64,000 nucleotides of DNA, from positions 434,001-498,000 of the forward strand of contig NZ_CP120468.1 of assembly GCF_029490015.1 (NCBI RefSeq), given 5' to 3'. A model generated the notes under the pieces. It saw only the letters and a list, made by a program, of their open reading frames with translations. It was not told the DNA's origin and did not search any database. The DNA is from Halobaculum limi (GTDB taxonomy: Archaea > Halobacteriota > Halobacteria > Halobacteriales > Haloferacaceae). A program made the position numbers and the translations under genes. This document shows positions 33,992 to 43,218 of this stretch, in pieces (within the stretch, counting starts at the first letter, position 1; every line of letters begins with the position of its first letter).

Positions 33992-34795
33992 CTACTCGAT
34001 ACGCTCGACGTGAACCAGCGCCGCTGGTTCGTCCCATCCGTACACCGCCGGGTCGAGGTCGCCATCGCCCGAGATACCCGGGTGCGGACGGATGACGCCG
34101 TCCTCCGCGAGGTCCGGGTTGCTCTCGGCCGTCCCGCCATCCGCTTCACCGCCGAGGATGAGTGACTGTGCGGGCGGGACCAGATCCTCGTACAGTTCGG
34201 TGTTCTCCTCGGTACCCACGTCGTAGCCGTTGGCGTAGTGGGTCTCGGAGGCGTTCACCTCGGACGGGAGTTCGACCGTATCGAGGCCCACGATACCGTC
34301 GTTAGTCGCGATGAGCATCGACACGACGGTCATATGCGTCGCGCTCGCATCCGCCGACAACTCCAGCGACGAGTAGTACGGGAGGCCGGTCTCGCCGGGG
34401 TCGCTCTTCGGGACGAGCGGCGACCCGCCGACCGCGGCCGTGCGGATGGCATCCGTCTGTCCGATCAGTTCCAAGAGTGGGTCGAGGTTGCCGTTCTCCG
34501 CGAGTTGTTGGGTCGGCTCGTTCGCCGGTTCGCCCACCGAGAACACCTGCACGCTCGGGCGGTGGAGCGCCACCGCCGGCGGCGTGAACGGCTGACCCGG
34601 CGTGAGGTTCGCCACCGTCACCCGGTAGGTTCGGGCGTTGCCGCCGCCCTGCCCACCGCCGTTCTCGTCGTCGTCATCGTCGTCTTCTTGCGCGGTGACG
34701 AGTGTGCCGCCCGCCAGCGTGAACGCCCCGAGTGTCGCACCACCGGCCGCGAGCGCACGACGCCGTGTGAGCCACGGGAACTCTGCGTCGGTCAT
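33992..34795 (-). CDS. Tat-exported spondin-domain protein
   Basis: A 267-residue protein with a Tat signal (LTRRRALAAGGATLGAFTLA, no lipobox cysteine), a Asp/Gly-rich spacer, then a spondin_N-type domain: YRVTVANLTPGQPFTPPAVA, HRPSVQVFSVGEPA, and late HYANGYDVGTEEN. Spondin domains bind matrix partners in animals; in halophiles such proteins are exported and of unknown role. Halophile markers are strong (six Asp in a row). The 298 bases upstream (34796-35093) are the largest gene-free gap; I see only promoter-like AT stretches in it. Confidence 0.88.
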   Translation of the reverse strand: MTDAEFPWLTRRRALAAGGATLGAFTLAGGTLVTAQEDDDDDDENGGGQGGGNARTYRVTVANLTPGQPFTPPAVALHRPSVQVFSVGEPANEPTQQLAENGNLDPLLELIGQTDAIRTAAVGGSPLVPKSDPGETGLPYYSSLELSADASATHMTVVSMLIATNDGIVGLDTVELPSEVNASETHYANGYDVGTEENTELYEDLVPPAQSLILGGEADGGTAESNPDLAEDGVIRPHPGISGDGDLDPAVYGWDEPAALVHVERIE

Positions 34796-35093
34796 CCGTC
34801 GGTCCCTCCGTCCGTCCACGTCGCACCTGTCGTGTTCATTGCCGAACAGTACCCTCACGCTCCGGGAACACTTCGTTATTCGATGGCCCGTCACCGGTAG
34901 TGTGAGTCGCCGCGCTCGCCGGAGCGAACGGTGAGAGAGTAATCTCCCGTTTCGTTCGGGTACGGTCGCTGACGAACGGCGTCGGCGTGTCGCGGAATCC
35001 GAACGTACTCGTGGTACGGTCGGTCGAGACGCGCCGTGGACGGGCACGAGAGAAACACCAGCCGTTTTTGCGGAGTGGGTCACACACCTGCGT

Positions 35094-35618
35094 ATGGACC
35101 CCGTCGTTCGCCCGGCCGCCTCACCCGCGGAGTTTCGCGCTGCCCTCGCCGTCAACAACGCCGCGTGGCGCGACGCCTACGCCCACATCCTCCCGGCGCA
35201 CTACCTCGACGAGATGACCGTCCCCTCCGGTTCCGACCTCCAGCGACGGTACGACGAGGCGACGGGTCCCGGCCGGTCGTTCCTCGTCTGTGTCGACCGG
35301 AAACCGGGGGCAGTCGTTGGCTTCGCCTCGGTCGTGTGGGGCGACGGGAGAAAGGCGTTCTGCGAGGACGACGACGCCGAACTTCGAGCGCTGTACGTCG
35401 ACCCACAGCGACAGGGAGTGGGGATCGGAACCGACCTCCTCCAAGCCGCACTCGACCGTGTGCCGACCGACTGCGACAGGGCCGTGTTGGAGACGTTCGA
35501 GGCGAACGACGCCGCCCGTGGCTTCTACGAGGCGCGCGGCTTCGAGCGTATCGGCTCCTCGTCGTTCACCGTCGCCGGAGAGTCGTATCCGACGGCCGTG
35601 TACGCGAAGCCACCATAA
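35094..35618 (+). CDS. GNAT-family N-acetyltransferase
   Basis: A 174-residue GNAT protein. The acetyl-CoA loop is VDPQRQGVGIGTDLL (about residues 103-117, pattern Q/RxxGxG/A), preceded by the beta strand AELRALYV and followed by FYEARGFERIG. The target is unknown; RimI-like and small-molecule acetylation are both possible. A TATA-like CCGTTTTTGC lies about 30 bases before the ATG. Confidence 0.92.
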   Translation: MDPVVRPAASPAEFRAALAVNNAAWRDAYAHILPAHYLDEMTVPSGSDLQRRYDEATGPGRSFLVCVDRKPGAVVGFASVVWGDGRKAFCEDDDAELRALYVDPQRQGVGIGTDLLQAALDRVPTDCDRAVLETFEANDAARGFYEARGFERIGSSSFTVAGESYPTAVYAKPP

Positions 35619-35640
35619 GTAGCCGCAGTTCGCGGCCCCG

Positions 35641-36825
35641 CTAGTCGTCAGCGTCCAGTGCCTCGGCGAGCGCCGCCCGTCGCCTGCGTGCGGCGGTCAG
35701 TTCCGCGTCGACCGCGCCCGAGGCGACCCGGTCTGCCTCCGCGTCGGATAACTCCGACTCGGCCTCGGCGGCCCGGCGCAGGCGGTCGTACTCGGGGTGG
35801 TCGGCGACCGCTCTGAGTTCGCGGGCGCGAGCGACGACCGACTCGGGCGCGAACGTCGCGACCAGCGAGACGAGTTCGTCCCGCTGGAACCGCAGCGTCT
35901 CCGCCTCGGGCGGCGGCCAGTCGACGGTGAGCGGGTCCGCAGCGAGTCGTTCGAGGTAGGTGCGGTGCGGGCGCACGCGGGCGGCGAACGTGCCCGAATC
36001 TTCGACGTAGTGGCTGAGTTTCGACGCCGAGTAGTCGGCGTACTCCAAGAGGTCGGAGATGGACTCCTCGCCTGCCGACGACGAGTCGAGGTACGAGCGC
36101 AACTCCGGCGGCGGCGCGGTGTAGTCGACGAACGGCGTCGCGGCCGCCTCGGCGACGAACGCGAGTACCTCGCGGGCGGCCCCGTCGCGCAGGAACGTCT
36201 GAAAGGCGTCGCGGACGGCGTCGTTGTACGCGGCGATGGGGTCGTGTAGTTCCTCGGTCGGTGCTGTCAGGTCAGCCTCGCCCAGTTCGACGAGGCGCGC
36301 GAGATCTGCGATGCGGTCGTCGAGTTCGTCCACGCGGCGCTCGACGTCGCGTTCGGCCTCGTACAGCGCCGTTTGTGCGTCTTCGCGTTCGGCGAGTCTG
36401 TCTGCGAGGTCGCGTGCAGGCGCGAGCGCCTCGCGTGCCCGCTCGAAGTCGGACTCGGAGAGACGGCGACCGTCGACCGCCTCGTTGGCCCGCTCGAACG
36501 CCTCGTATCCGGGCGTATCCTCGTCGAGGCCCTCGACGACGCCCGCGAACTCGCCTTGGAACTCGACGTACGCCTGGAAGTCGCCGGTGCCGGTCGCGGA
36601 GTCGACGTACCGTTCGAGCAGCCTGTCGGCCCGGGCAACCGCGTCGCTGACGGTCTCCAGCGTCGCCTCGCCGTGTTCGGCCACCGCTTCGTCGGCGGCG
36701 GCGCGGCGGTCACGGGCCTCGCGAAGCGCCGTGACCAGTTCGGCGGCGTCGCGGTCGGTGTCGGGGAGCGGGTCGGGCGTGGCGGCCGGGTCCGGGTCGG
36801 CGTCGTCGGCGACGTTCCCCGCCAT
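35641..36825 (-). CDS. Long coiled-coil protein of unknown function
   Basis: A 394-residue, highly charged helical protein. Heptad-like stretches occupy about residues 25-65, 115-190 and 330-390 (LYEAERDVERRVDELDDRIA as an example), with a more compact central region (FVDYTAPPPELRSYLDSSSA). No membrane helix, signal or enzymatic motif. The domain is of a haloarchaea-restricted kind in my view. Its stop is on the hisI side: hisI lies immediately downstream of it in coordinates but is upstream in transcription, with three bases between, so they are likely one operon. Confidence 0.75.
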   Translation of the reverse strand: MAGNVADDADPDPAATPDPLPDTDRDAAELVTALREARDRRAAADEAVAEHGEATLETVSDAVARADRLLERYVDSATGTGDFQAYVEFQGEFAGVVEGLDEDTPGYEAFERANEAVDGRRLSESDFERAREALAPARDLADRLAEREDAQTALYEAERDVERRVDELDDRIADLARLVELGEADLTAPTEELHDPIAAYNDAVRDAFQTFLRDGAAREVLAFVAEAAATPFVDYTAPPPELRSYLDSSSAGEESISDLLEYADYSASKLSHYVEDSGTFAARVRPHRTYLERLAADPLTVDWPPPEAETLRFQRDELVSLVATFAPESVVARARELRAVADHPEYDRLRRAAEAESELSDAEADRVASGAVDAELTAARRRRAALAEALDADD

Positions 36826-36828
36826 CGA

Positions 36829-37221
36829 TCACTCGTACACTGCGTCGGGGTCGAACACGCGCTCGCCCACCTCGTCGCCGTCGACGGTACGGTGGAAACA
36901 CGAGCGGTGGCCCGTGTGACACGCGCCGCCTGTCTGGTCGACGAGATACAGGAGGGCGTCGGCGTCGCAGTCGACGCGCACCTCCTCGACGGCCTGGGTG
37001 TGGCCGCTGGTCGCGCCTTTCTCCCACAACTCCTCGCGAGAGCGCGAGTAGTAGTGCGCCCGACCCGTCTCGCGGGTGCGCTCCAGCGCTTCTTCGTTCA
37101 CGTACGCGAGCATCAACACCTCGCCCGAGTCGGCGTCCTGTGCGACGGCGGGCACGAGACCGTCGGCCCCGAAATCCACGTCGACGCCGTCGCCGGCGGC
37201 GTCGGCCTGCGAGTCACTCAT
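36829..37221 (-). CDS. hisI: Phosphoribosyl-AMP cyclohydrolase HisI
   Basis: A 130-residue HisI, third step of histidine synthesis. Metal and catalytic residues are in [16 protein letters not shown] (Cys and Asp ligands) and [12 protein letters not shown] (two more cysteines), with [13 protein letters not shown] and [13 protein letters not shown] typical of the substrate pocket. No HisE fusion. The ATG at 37221 gives a short acidic N-terminal tail. The coiled-coil gene follows three bases after the stop. Other his genes are not in the window. Confidence 0.96.
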   Translation of the reverse strand: MSDSQADAAGDGVDVDFGADGLVPAVAQDADSGEVLMLAYVNEEALERTRETGRAHYYSRSREELWEKGATSGHTQAVEEVRVDCDADALLYLVDQTGGACHTGHRSCFHRTVDGDEVGERVFDPDAVYE

Positions 37222-37277
37222 CGGTCGAATGTCGGGGCTGTGGCGGATAGGTCTTGTGCGTGGGGAGGGCCGCAGCG

Positions 37278-37688
37278 TCAGTCGACCGGATCGGAAGCCG
37301 TCCCGTCGGCCGGATCGTCGCCGACGTCGAACCAGGCGACTGCGCTGACGATGCCGACGCCGTAGGCCGCCAGCATCGCACCGACGGCTAACAACAGCAG
37401 CGACACGCGGAGGTCGAACGACAGCCCAAGCCCCGTGTTCAGTCCGAAGATGCCGACGAGAATCGTCAGCGGACCGCCCGTCGCCGCCCACCAATCCGGG
37501 CTGTCGGTGTCGGTCCCTTCGCGCTGGTAGACGCGTTGGGCGCGGATGAGGAGACCGGAGCCGACGGTGAACAGTACCACGAGCGTCGCCGTCAGTGGGA
37601 CGTTCGGGACGAACAGCGTCCAGTTCGCGACGCCGACGGCGACACCGACAGTTGCACCGAGCGCCCAGCGTGTCCTCCGGGTTGCCAT
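37278..37688 (-). CDS. Membrane protein of unknown function (four helices)
   Basis: A 136-residue protein with hydrophobic helices at about residues 8-26, 30-48, 68-86 and 92-114, and an acidic C-terminal tail. [20 protein letters not shown] segment looks conserved in style but I cannot name a family. It lies between pibD (38 bases upstream in transcription) and hisI (56 bases on), all on the minus strand. Confidence 0.7.
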   Translation of the reverse strand: MATRRTRWALGATVGVAVGVANWTLFVPNVPLTATLVVLFTVGSGLLIRAQRVYQREGTDTDSPDWWAATGGPLTILVGIFGLNTGLGLSFDLRVSLLLLAVGAMLAAYGVGIVSAVAWFDVGDDPADGTASDPVD

Positions 37689-37726
37689 CGTCGGCGAACG
37701 TCGGCGAAGCGACAAGACTCCGCCGA

Positions 37727-38821
37727 TCAGACGAGGCCGAGTGCTCCGAGCGCCACCGTCAGCGCATCGCCGTACGTCAGCGCGAGCAGTAGTCCGCCGA
37801 ACAAGGGGACGAGGAATGGCAGTCCCGGCGACACCCACACGGCGTCCTCGCTGGTCGCACGCTCTAATCCCTCTCGCAGCGTCTCGGCCGTCGTCCCGTA
37901 GGCGGTTCTCTCGATGTCGTCGAGGAACTGTTCGGCGGCCCACGGGTCGTCAGCCGGCGCGTCCGCCTCGTCACCGGCAGTAGCGTCGTCGTCTGCCACT
38001 CCCGCCTCGGGGAACTCGAAGCCACCGTCGGCGTTCTCCGGCGTCTCGTCGCGTCCACCGTCCGTCCGGGGGCCGTCGTGAACCGCGCCGTCGGTCGGAG
38101 GATTCGTCTCTGTCACGGAGTCCGGGTCACGAAACACATCGGGATTCTCGCGAACCGCCGCGAGCGTCGTCCCGCGCCATCGGAGGTACATCCGAAGCGC
38201 GTCGAGGTCGAGGCTGCGGTGGAGTCGGAGTCCCTCCACCCGGATCAGTTGGCCGTGGACGGTGGGCAGCGACGAGACGGGCGTCCACTTGCCGACGAGC
38301 ATCGCCGGCGAGAGGCGGCCGCGGAGGAGGTTCGACCCGAACAACGCGAGGACGTACACCGCACCGAACAGCACGGCGTTCGTCAGCGCCGACATCGCGG
38401 CGACGCCGAGCGCCGACGGGTGGACGGGGAAGCCGACGGCGTGGAGCCACGTCACGTCGGGGAGTATCCACAGTGGGACGACGTACTGCGGCGTCGTCGG
38501 GAACGCGACCGCGAGGACGACGAGCGCCTTCATATCGGCGCCGCCGAAAGCGGCCATCCGATACGCGAGCACGGAGAACGGAATCAGAAACAGCAGCGAG
38601 AATCCGGTTTGGACGAGGAATACTCGGCCCGCGTAGTCGGCGAACGGGTACGCTCCGGCGGCCTCGACGGCGAGTGCGAGCGCACCGATAGCGAGCAACG
38701 GGAGCCACAGACTACTCGCGACGCGGCGGGTGCGGATATCGCGGTAGGCGGCCCACGCGAACCCCGGAAGGATGAGGAGTCGGAGCAGGTCGGCCGCGGT
38801 AGCGATGCCGAGAACGCGCAT
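37727..38821 (-). CDS. pibD: Prepilin/archaellin signal peptidase PibD
   Basis: A 364-residue aspartyl membrane peptidase that cuts class III signals of archaellins and pilins, such as the two archaellins near 6 kb. Its catalytic aspartates are D28 in [11 protein letters not shown] and the Asp of FGGADMKAL (about residue 96). Several membrane helices surround them, and a last one sits at the very C-terminus (about residues 335-360). Between them is a long hydrophilic part of about 150 residues ending in an Asp/Glu/Ala-rich stretch (about 235-300). Located far from the arl genes. Confidence 0.92.
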   Translation of the reverse strand: MRVLGIATAADLLRLLILPGFAWAAYRDIRTRRVASSLWLPLLAIGALALAVEAAGAYPFADYAGRVFLVQTGFSLLFLIPFSVLAYRMAAFGGADMKALVVLAVAFPTTPQYVVPLWILPDVTWLHAVGFPVHPSALGVAAMSALTNAVLFGAVYVLALFGSNLLRGRLSPAMLVGKWTPVSSLPTVHGQLIRVEGLRLHRSLDLDALRMYLRWRGTTLAAVRENPDVFRDPDSVTETNPPTDGAVHDGPRTDGGRDETPENADGGFEFPEAGVADDDATAGDEADAPADDPWAAEQFLDDIERTAYGTTAETLREGLERATSEDAVWVSPGLPFLVPLFGGLLLALTYGDALTVALGALGLV

Positions 38822-38951
38822 ACCGGGTCGGGTGCGGCCGAGGAGTTAGTCGTTGTCGTTGTGTCGGTGTGGTGCGTACGGCTGCCGATCCGATCGACGG
38901 CGCAGCCGCTACGCGGTCGAAAGAATGGAGAACGTTGGACGCGAGTGAACC

Positions 38952-39341
38952 TTAGATGACGCGGTTCTGGAGGTAGTCCAGGTGCTTCGCGTTGTAGACG
39001 ATCTTGATCTCGTCGGCCTGGGGCGACCCGATGCACGTCAGGCGGACGTTCTTGTCGTCGACCTCCTCGTCGGAGAGGATCTGCTGCATGTCCATCTCGA
39101 TTTCACCCTCCTTGAGGATCGCTGCGCAGTTCGCGCAGGCACCGGCGCGGCACGAGAAGGGCCAGTCGTAGCCCTGCGCCTCGGCGGCCTCGAGGATGTA
39201 CTCGCCTTCGTTGACTTCGAGCGAGCCGTAGTCTTCTGCGTCGAGGCCGGCGTCTGCCGCGTTCTCGAAGAGGTCGTCGTCGTCGAGGTCCCAGCCGTTG
39301 TCGTCCAGCACTTCGTAGTTGAGGTATTCGACCGTGGGCAT
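38952..39341 (-). CDS. Halophilic plant-type 2Fe-2S ferredoxin
   Basis: A 129-residue ferredoxin. Cluster ligands are C64, C69 and C72 (CRAGACANC) and C103 (LTCIGS). The N-terminal insertion of about 25 strongly acidic residues ([20 protein letters not shown]) is the hallmark of haloarchaeal ferredoxin, adding a hydrated surface. It is the electron acceptor for 2-oxoacid oxidoreductases and possibly for the AOR in this window. A TATA-like GCCTAAAGC lies about 70 bases before the ATG on the minus strand. The 130 bases after it contain a weak 7-bp hairpin (38879-38908). Confidence 0.97.
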   Translation of the reverse strand: MPTVEYLNYEVLDDNGWDLDDDDLFENAADAGLDAEDYGSLEVNEGEYILEAAEAQGYDWPFSCRAGACANCAAILKEGEIEMDMQQILSDEEVDDKNVRLTCIGSPQADEIKIVYNAKHLDYLQNRVI

Positions 39342-39484
39342 TTCGTCCGGCGTTTCGCCGCCCGGCCCATTAGTTGTTGCTATCTCGCAAAGCGAATCGC
39401 CGCCGTACAGGCTTTAGGCGTGCCAAAACCACCGATCTACGGATCGAAGTGACCGGATCGGTCGGGAGCGACGTGATAGCCCGT

Positions 39485-40672
39485 TTACAGCGGAACGAAC
39501 GCGAACAGGGCGTACGAGCAGACGAACGAGATGGTCGGCGTGAAGATCCAAAACGAAACCACGCGTCCGGTCGTCCCCGCGTCGAACAGGTCCTCGGCGA
39601 GGAGTTCGTCGCCCTGCTCTTCGCCCATTCGCGGGACCCCGCCGTCCTTGGAAGGGCGTTCGGCCGCGAGGGCGTTGACCGACACCTCCGGGCGCTTGTC
39701 CGGGTGGCCGTCGCCGCCGATAGCCTCGCCGACAGCGTCGCCGATGGTGGTCGTTCGGGTCGCCCGCCCCCACCCGAGACCGACGATGCACATCGTCGCC
39801 GACACCGCCAGCGACGCAGGAATGCCGATGTACGACAGGAAGGTGATGAGGCTCGCGGAGACGGTCTCGACGATGAGTGCCGCCAGCAGGGGGAGGTCAG
39901 TGAGGTCGTTGCCGACGGTGTCGAGCGTCCGGCGAGCGATGGTGAACGCACCGAGGCTGATGGCCGCGCCCGCGAGGAGGACACCGGCGTCGACCGAGAG
40001 GTTCACCTCGGGACTCCCGACTAGGGGAGCGACGGCGTTGGCGGCGTTCGACGCGCCCGCCGAGAACGCCATGTAACAGGCGATGACGAGGACCGCGACG
40101 GTCCCGACTATCTCGCGGGTGGTCGCGTCGTCGGCGATACGGGGACGCAGGCCGTCGAGTGCGACGACGCCGCCAGCCGAGCGGTCGATGGCGAACGCGG
40201 CGTCGAGATACGGGTACAGATACCGACCGATCACCGCACAGATCCAGAACGCGACGACGGGGGCGACGAGCCACCACCCGACGATTCGTAACATCACGTC
40301 GGCGTTGAGCGTCCCCGTCGCCGCACCCAATCCCGCGATGGCACCGACGGCGGTCATCGAGGTGGACGCGGGGACGCCGAACGTGTTGGAGACGAGGAGT
40401 GCGAGGCCGACGAAGAAGAGGACGCCGACGCTGGCGACGAGCGTGAACGACGACGCGGGGACAATGTCGCCGCCCATCGTGTCGATGACGTTTCGTCCGA
40501 CGGTCCAACCGCCCGCGAGCGCGAACGCAGACATCAGCGCCGCCGCGGTCGTCTTCGAGAGCGTGCCGCTCCCCACGGCGGGACCGAAGGAGACGCCGGT
40601 CGAGGAACCACCGATGTTGAAGCCGACGAACACCGCGACGAGTAGCCCGACTACGAGAAGTGCCTCAACCAC
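39485..40672 (-). CDS. PiT-family inorganic phosphate permease
   Basis: A 395-residue transporter with about ten membrane helices in two inverted halves. PiT signatures are NIGGSSTGVSFGPAVGS near the N-terminus (in place of GANDVANA-like) and SAGASNAANAVAPLVG in the second half. I start at the GTG at 40672 (VEALLVVGLLVAVFVGF); the open frame upstream covers the divergent promoter. A TATA-like ACTTATAGG sits about 25 bases before that GTG. A Lys/Glu/Asp loop of about 60 residues comes before the last helix. No phoU neighbour is seen. Confidence 0.93.
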   Translation of the reverse strand: MVEALLVVGLLVAVFVGFNIGGSSTGVSFGPAVGSGTLSKTTAAALMSAFALAGGWTVGRNVIDTMGGDIVPASSFTLVASVGVLFFVGLALLVSNTFGVPASTSMTAVGAIAGLGAATGTLNADVMLRIVGWWLVAPVVAFWICAVIGRYLYPYLDAAFAIDRSAGGVVALDGLRPRIADDATTREIVGTVAVLVIACYMAFSAGASNAANAVAPLVGSPEVNLSVDAGVLLAGAAISLGAFTIARRTLDTVGNDLTDLPLLAALIVETVSASLITFLSYIGIPASLAVSATMCIVGLGWGRATRTTTIGDAVGEAIGGDGHPDKRPEVSVNALAAERPSKDGGVPRMGEEQGDELLAEDLFDAGTTGRVVSFWIFTPTISFVCSYALFAFVPL

Positions 40673-40749
40673 ACCACTACTGGCGACCGTTCGCCTATAA
40701 GTCCGTCCGACTGGGAACGGGGCGTGGGTTGAGAGAGTCCGCACCCACG

Positions 40750-40762
40750 ACAGGGTTTAAGC
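40750..40762 (+). promoter_or_regulatory. Putative leaderless promoter of htpX
   Basis: CAGGGTTTAAGCCG is TATA-like and centred about 27 bases before the htpX ATG. The divergent TATA for the phosphate permease is at about 40693-40700. The 111-base region holds both. Confidence 0.5.
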
Positions 40763-40783
40763 CGTGCGTACGGTAGTAGGGGT

Positions 40784-41656
40784 ATGGAATGGAAGACGGA
40801 CTGGGGGCTCCGCGGACGAATGGTCCTGACGGGGTTTCTCCTGTTCGCCCTCTACATCGTGTTCGGTGCCGTCGTCCTAGAGCTGGGCTACGGTGGAATG
40901 CTCATCTTCATGGTGCCGTTCCTGTTCGCCCAGTTCTTCTTCAGCGACAAGCTCGCGCTGTACTCGATGGGCGCACACGAGGTGTCCGAAGAGGAGTACC
41001 CCGACCTCCACCGCACCATCACGCGCCTCTCACAGCAGGCCGACCTCCCGAAACCGAAGGTCGCGGTCGCCGACTCGCGCGTTCCCAACGCGTTCGCGAC
41101 CGGGCGCTCACAGAAGAACTCCGCCGTCTGCGTGACGACCGGCCTGCTCCGGACCCTCGACGACGAGGAGTTGGAAGGCGTCCTCGCGCACGAACTCGCG
41201 CACATCAAGAACCGTGACGTGATGGTGATGACCATCGCGTCGTTCCTGTCGACGGTCGCGTTCATCATCGTGCGCTGGGGGTGGCTGTTCGGCGGCGGCG
41301 ACAACCGCGGCGGCAACCAAGCACCGGTGTTGGTCGCCATCGTCGTGTCGTTGGTCGTGTGGATCGTGTCGTTCCTGTTGATCCGCCTGCTGTCGCGCTA
41401 CCGCGAGTTCGCGGCCGACCGCGGCGGTGCGGCCATCTCCGGCAAGCCTGGTGCACTCGCGTCTGCACTCATCACCATCGACAGCGGGATGGAGCGCGTG
41501 CCGCAGGAAGACCTGCGCGACACCGCCGAGATGAACGCGTTCTTCGTCATCCCGATCAAGTCCGGGTTCGTCGGCAAACTGTTCTCGACGCACCCCTCGA
41601 CCGAGAAGCGCGTGGAGCGCCTCCGCGAACTCGAACGCGAGTTCGAGAGCGCCTGA
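40784..41656 (+). CDS. htpX: HtpX membrane zinc metalloprotease
   Basis: A 290-residue M48 protease. Two N-terminal membrane helices (about residues 10-34 and 35-55), then the zinc motif HELAH (about residue 139-143) with the third ligand glutamate in SRYREFAADR (about 207), and two more helices between them. HtpX degrades damaged membrane proteins under stress. It heads a small group with a LURP-one protein and PspAB, the latter a known companion of htpX. Confidence 0.95.
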   Translation: MEWKTDWGLRGRMVLTGFLLFALYIVFGAVVLELGYGGMLIFMVPFLFAQFFFSDKLALYSMGAHEVSEEEYPDLHRTITRLSQQADLPKPKVAVADSRVPNAFATGRSQKNSAVCVTTGLLRTLDDEELEGVLAHELAHIKNRDVMVMTIASFLSTVAFIIVRWGWLFGGGDNRGGNQAPVLVAIVVSLVVWIVSFLLIRLLSRYREFAADRGGAAISGKPGALASALITIDSGMERVPQEDLRDTAEMNAFFVIPIKSGFVGKLFSTHPSTEKRVERLRELEREFESA

Positions 41657-41752
41657 ACGAGGGGCACGACGCGTTTTTCTTCGGCGTTCCTTCGGCAGAC
41701 AGATTCACTCCCCGCCAGAGGGTTCAAATACGTTCCTGGCACACCACCGACC

Positions 41753-42331
41753 GTGAGCGACCGCACCTACGACATCGCCGGTATCGAGTTGTCCGACGAC
41801 CGCTACACCGTCGTCCAGAGTCTCGTCCGCAACAAGTACCGTGCAGAGGACGCCGCCGGGAACGTCGTCCTCCGGGGGAAACAGAAGCTGTTCAAACTGA
41901 AAGAGGAGTTTCCGTTCGTCGACGCCGACGGCGACGACGTGTTCACGGTGAAGGCCGCCGGGATGCTCGACGTCGCTGGTAACTACGTCCTCTCGGACGC
42001 ACAGACAGGCGAGGAACTGGTGATCCTCGACAACGACTACTCGATGCTGCAGGATACGTGGACCATCCGCGACGCCGACACGGAGGCGAAACTGGCGACG
42101 ATCGACTCGCAGGGCGCCGCCGTCACCATCGCTCGGAACGTCCTCCCGTTCGGCGAGTGGATCCCCCACAAGTACGAGATAACCGACGCAAATGGCGGGC
42201 ACGTCGGGTCAATCGACGGGCAGTTCTCGTTGCAGGACACGTACGACGTCACCATCGACGACGCGAGCGATGTCCCCAAGGAACCAGTCGTCGCCGCCGC
42301 GATGGTCATCGACGCGATTCAGGGGAACTAA
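41753..42331 (+). CDS. LURP-one/scramblase-like (Tubby-fold) protein
   Basis: A 192-residue protein from a GTG start. It has the repeating beta-strand pattern of the LURP-one/scramblase superfamily: YTVVQSLVRNKYRAEDAAGN, KLFKLKEEFPFVDADGDDVF, and a terminal helix PKEPVVAAAMVIDAIQG that would be buried in the Tubby-like barrel. Bacterial and archaeal members have no established role; some link to membrane lipids. It lies 96 bases after htpX and 117 bases before pspAB on the same strand. Confidence 0.88.
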   Translation: MSDRTYDIAGIELSDDRYTVVQSLVRNKYRAEDAAGNVVLRGKQKLFKLKEEFPFVDADGDDVFTVKAAGMLDVAGNYVLSDAQTGEELVILDNDYSMLQDTWTIRDADTEAKLATIDSQGAAVTIARNVLPFGEWIPHKYEITDANGGHVGSIDGQFSLQDTYDVTIDDASDVPKEPVVAAAMVIDAIQGN

Positions 42332-42448
42332 CGGCCGAGCGTCGCGGTCGCCCGTCGGGTTCCGCTGTTGGCCGTCACACCCGACCCAGACTCGCTTGTT
42401 TGAGGCGACGGCTTGAACACCTCTCCCGTCGTCGATCCGACAACGACG

Positions 42449-43057
42449 ATGGGCATTCTCGATACACTCAAATCGGTGATGGGCGTGCGCGCGGAGTCGG
42501 ACGCCGTCAGCGACGCCGACCCCGAGGATCTGTTCGGGATGAGCACCGCCTACGTCACGATGGAGGCGGACCTCGGGTTCCACTCCGTCGGCGAGGCGGC
42601 GCTGTGCTTCTCCTCGGTCGACTCTACCGACTTCGCAGACACCGTCGACGCCGTCGAGGCTATCCTCGACGCCGGCGCAGAGGAGACCGGGACGACGTTC
42701 CGCCGCCACGAGGACGATTACGGCTACCACTGGGTCGTCCTCGCGGACGACGACCCCGAAGACCTCGTCACCTCCGTCCACTTCGCGGCTGACGAGTTCG
42801 TCGAACGCGGCTACGGGTCGCGCCTGCTCGCCGCCGTCTTCGGCTTCGAGCGAAACGCCGGCGACCGCGCCTACTGGGTTTACTCGTTCCGCCGGGGAGC
42901 GTATTACCCGTTCGCGCCGACCGGGACGAGCAACCGCGACAACAAGATCGAGTTCAAACTGGAGTCGATGTTCGACGGCGAGTTGGGCTTGGAGTCGGAC
43001 AAACAGTACTGGTACCCGCTGTGGCCCGACCGCCCGAACGGCCACCCCTGGGGGTAG
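42449..43057 (+). CDS. pspAB: PspA-associated protein PspAB
   Basis: A 202-residue PspAB. It starts MGILDTLKSVMGVRAES and has the family's DLFGMSTAYVTMEADLGF, GEAALCFSSV, and the closing SDKQYWYPLWPDRPNGHPWG-type end. Function is unresolved; the gene is typically near htpX or pspA in envelope-stress loci, and here htpX is two genes upstream. The ATG at 42449 is preferred over one 12 codons earlier because MGILDTL is the conserved start. Confidence 0.88.
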   Translation: MGILDTLKSVMGVRAESDAVSDADPEDLFGMSTAYVTMEADLGFHSVGEAALCFSSVDSTDFADTVDAVEAILDAGAEETGTTFRRHEDDYGYHWVVLADDDPEDLVTSVHFAADEFVERGYGSRLLAAVFGFERNAGDRAYWVYSFRRGAYYPFAPTGTSNRDNKIEFKLESMFDGELGLESDKQYWYPLWPDRPNGHPWG

Positions 43058-43178
43058 CGTCGACGCCGAGGTCCATCCCACGGCGACGCCACCCGACCAC
43101 CCATCCCTTCTGAACGTTCGGACACCAGACGTGAGCGACCCGTCCACGTACCCCGATTTCACTTTCACTCTACTGTTA

Positions 43179-43190
43179 ACGAGGGTTTAT
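43179..43190 (+). promoter_or_regulatory. Putative radA promoter
   Basis: GAGGGTTTATGTG is TATA-like, about 30 bases before the radA ATG. Some 20 bases upstream are two copies of TTTCAC in tandem (GATTTCACTTTCACTC, about 43150-43165). The rest of the 161-base region shows no further signal. Confidence 0.5.
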
Positions 43191-43218
43191 GTGGTGAGCG
43201 GAGCAAGGACGGAGTACG

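Noticed and set aside
38879-38908. Ferredoxin terminator hairpin (7-bp stem)
   Set aside because: The loop is 16 bases long and no T-run follows on the minus strand, so I kept it only as a note in the ferredoxin entry.
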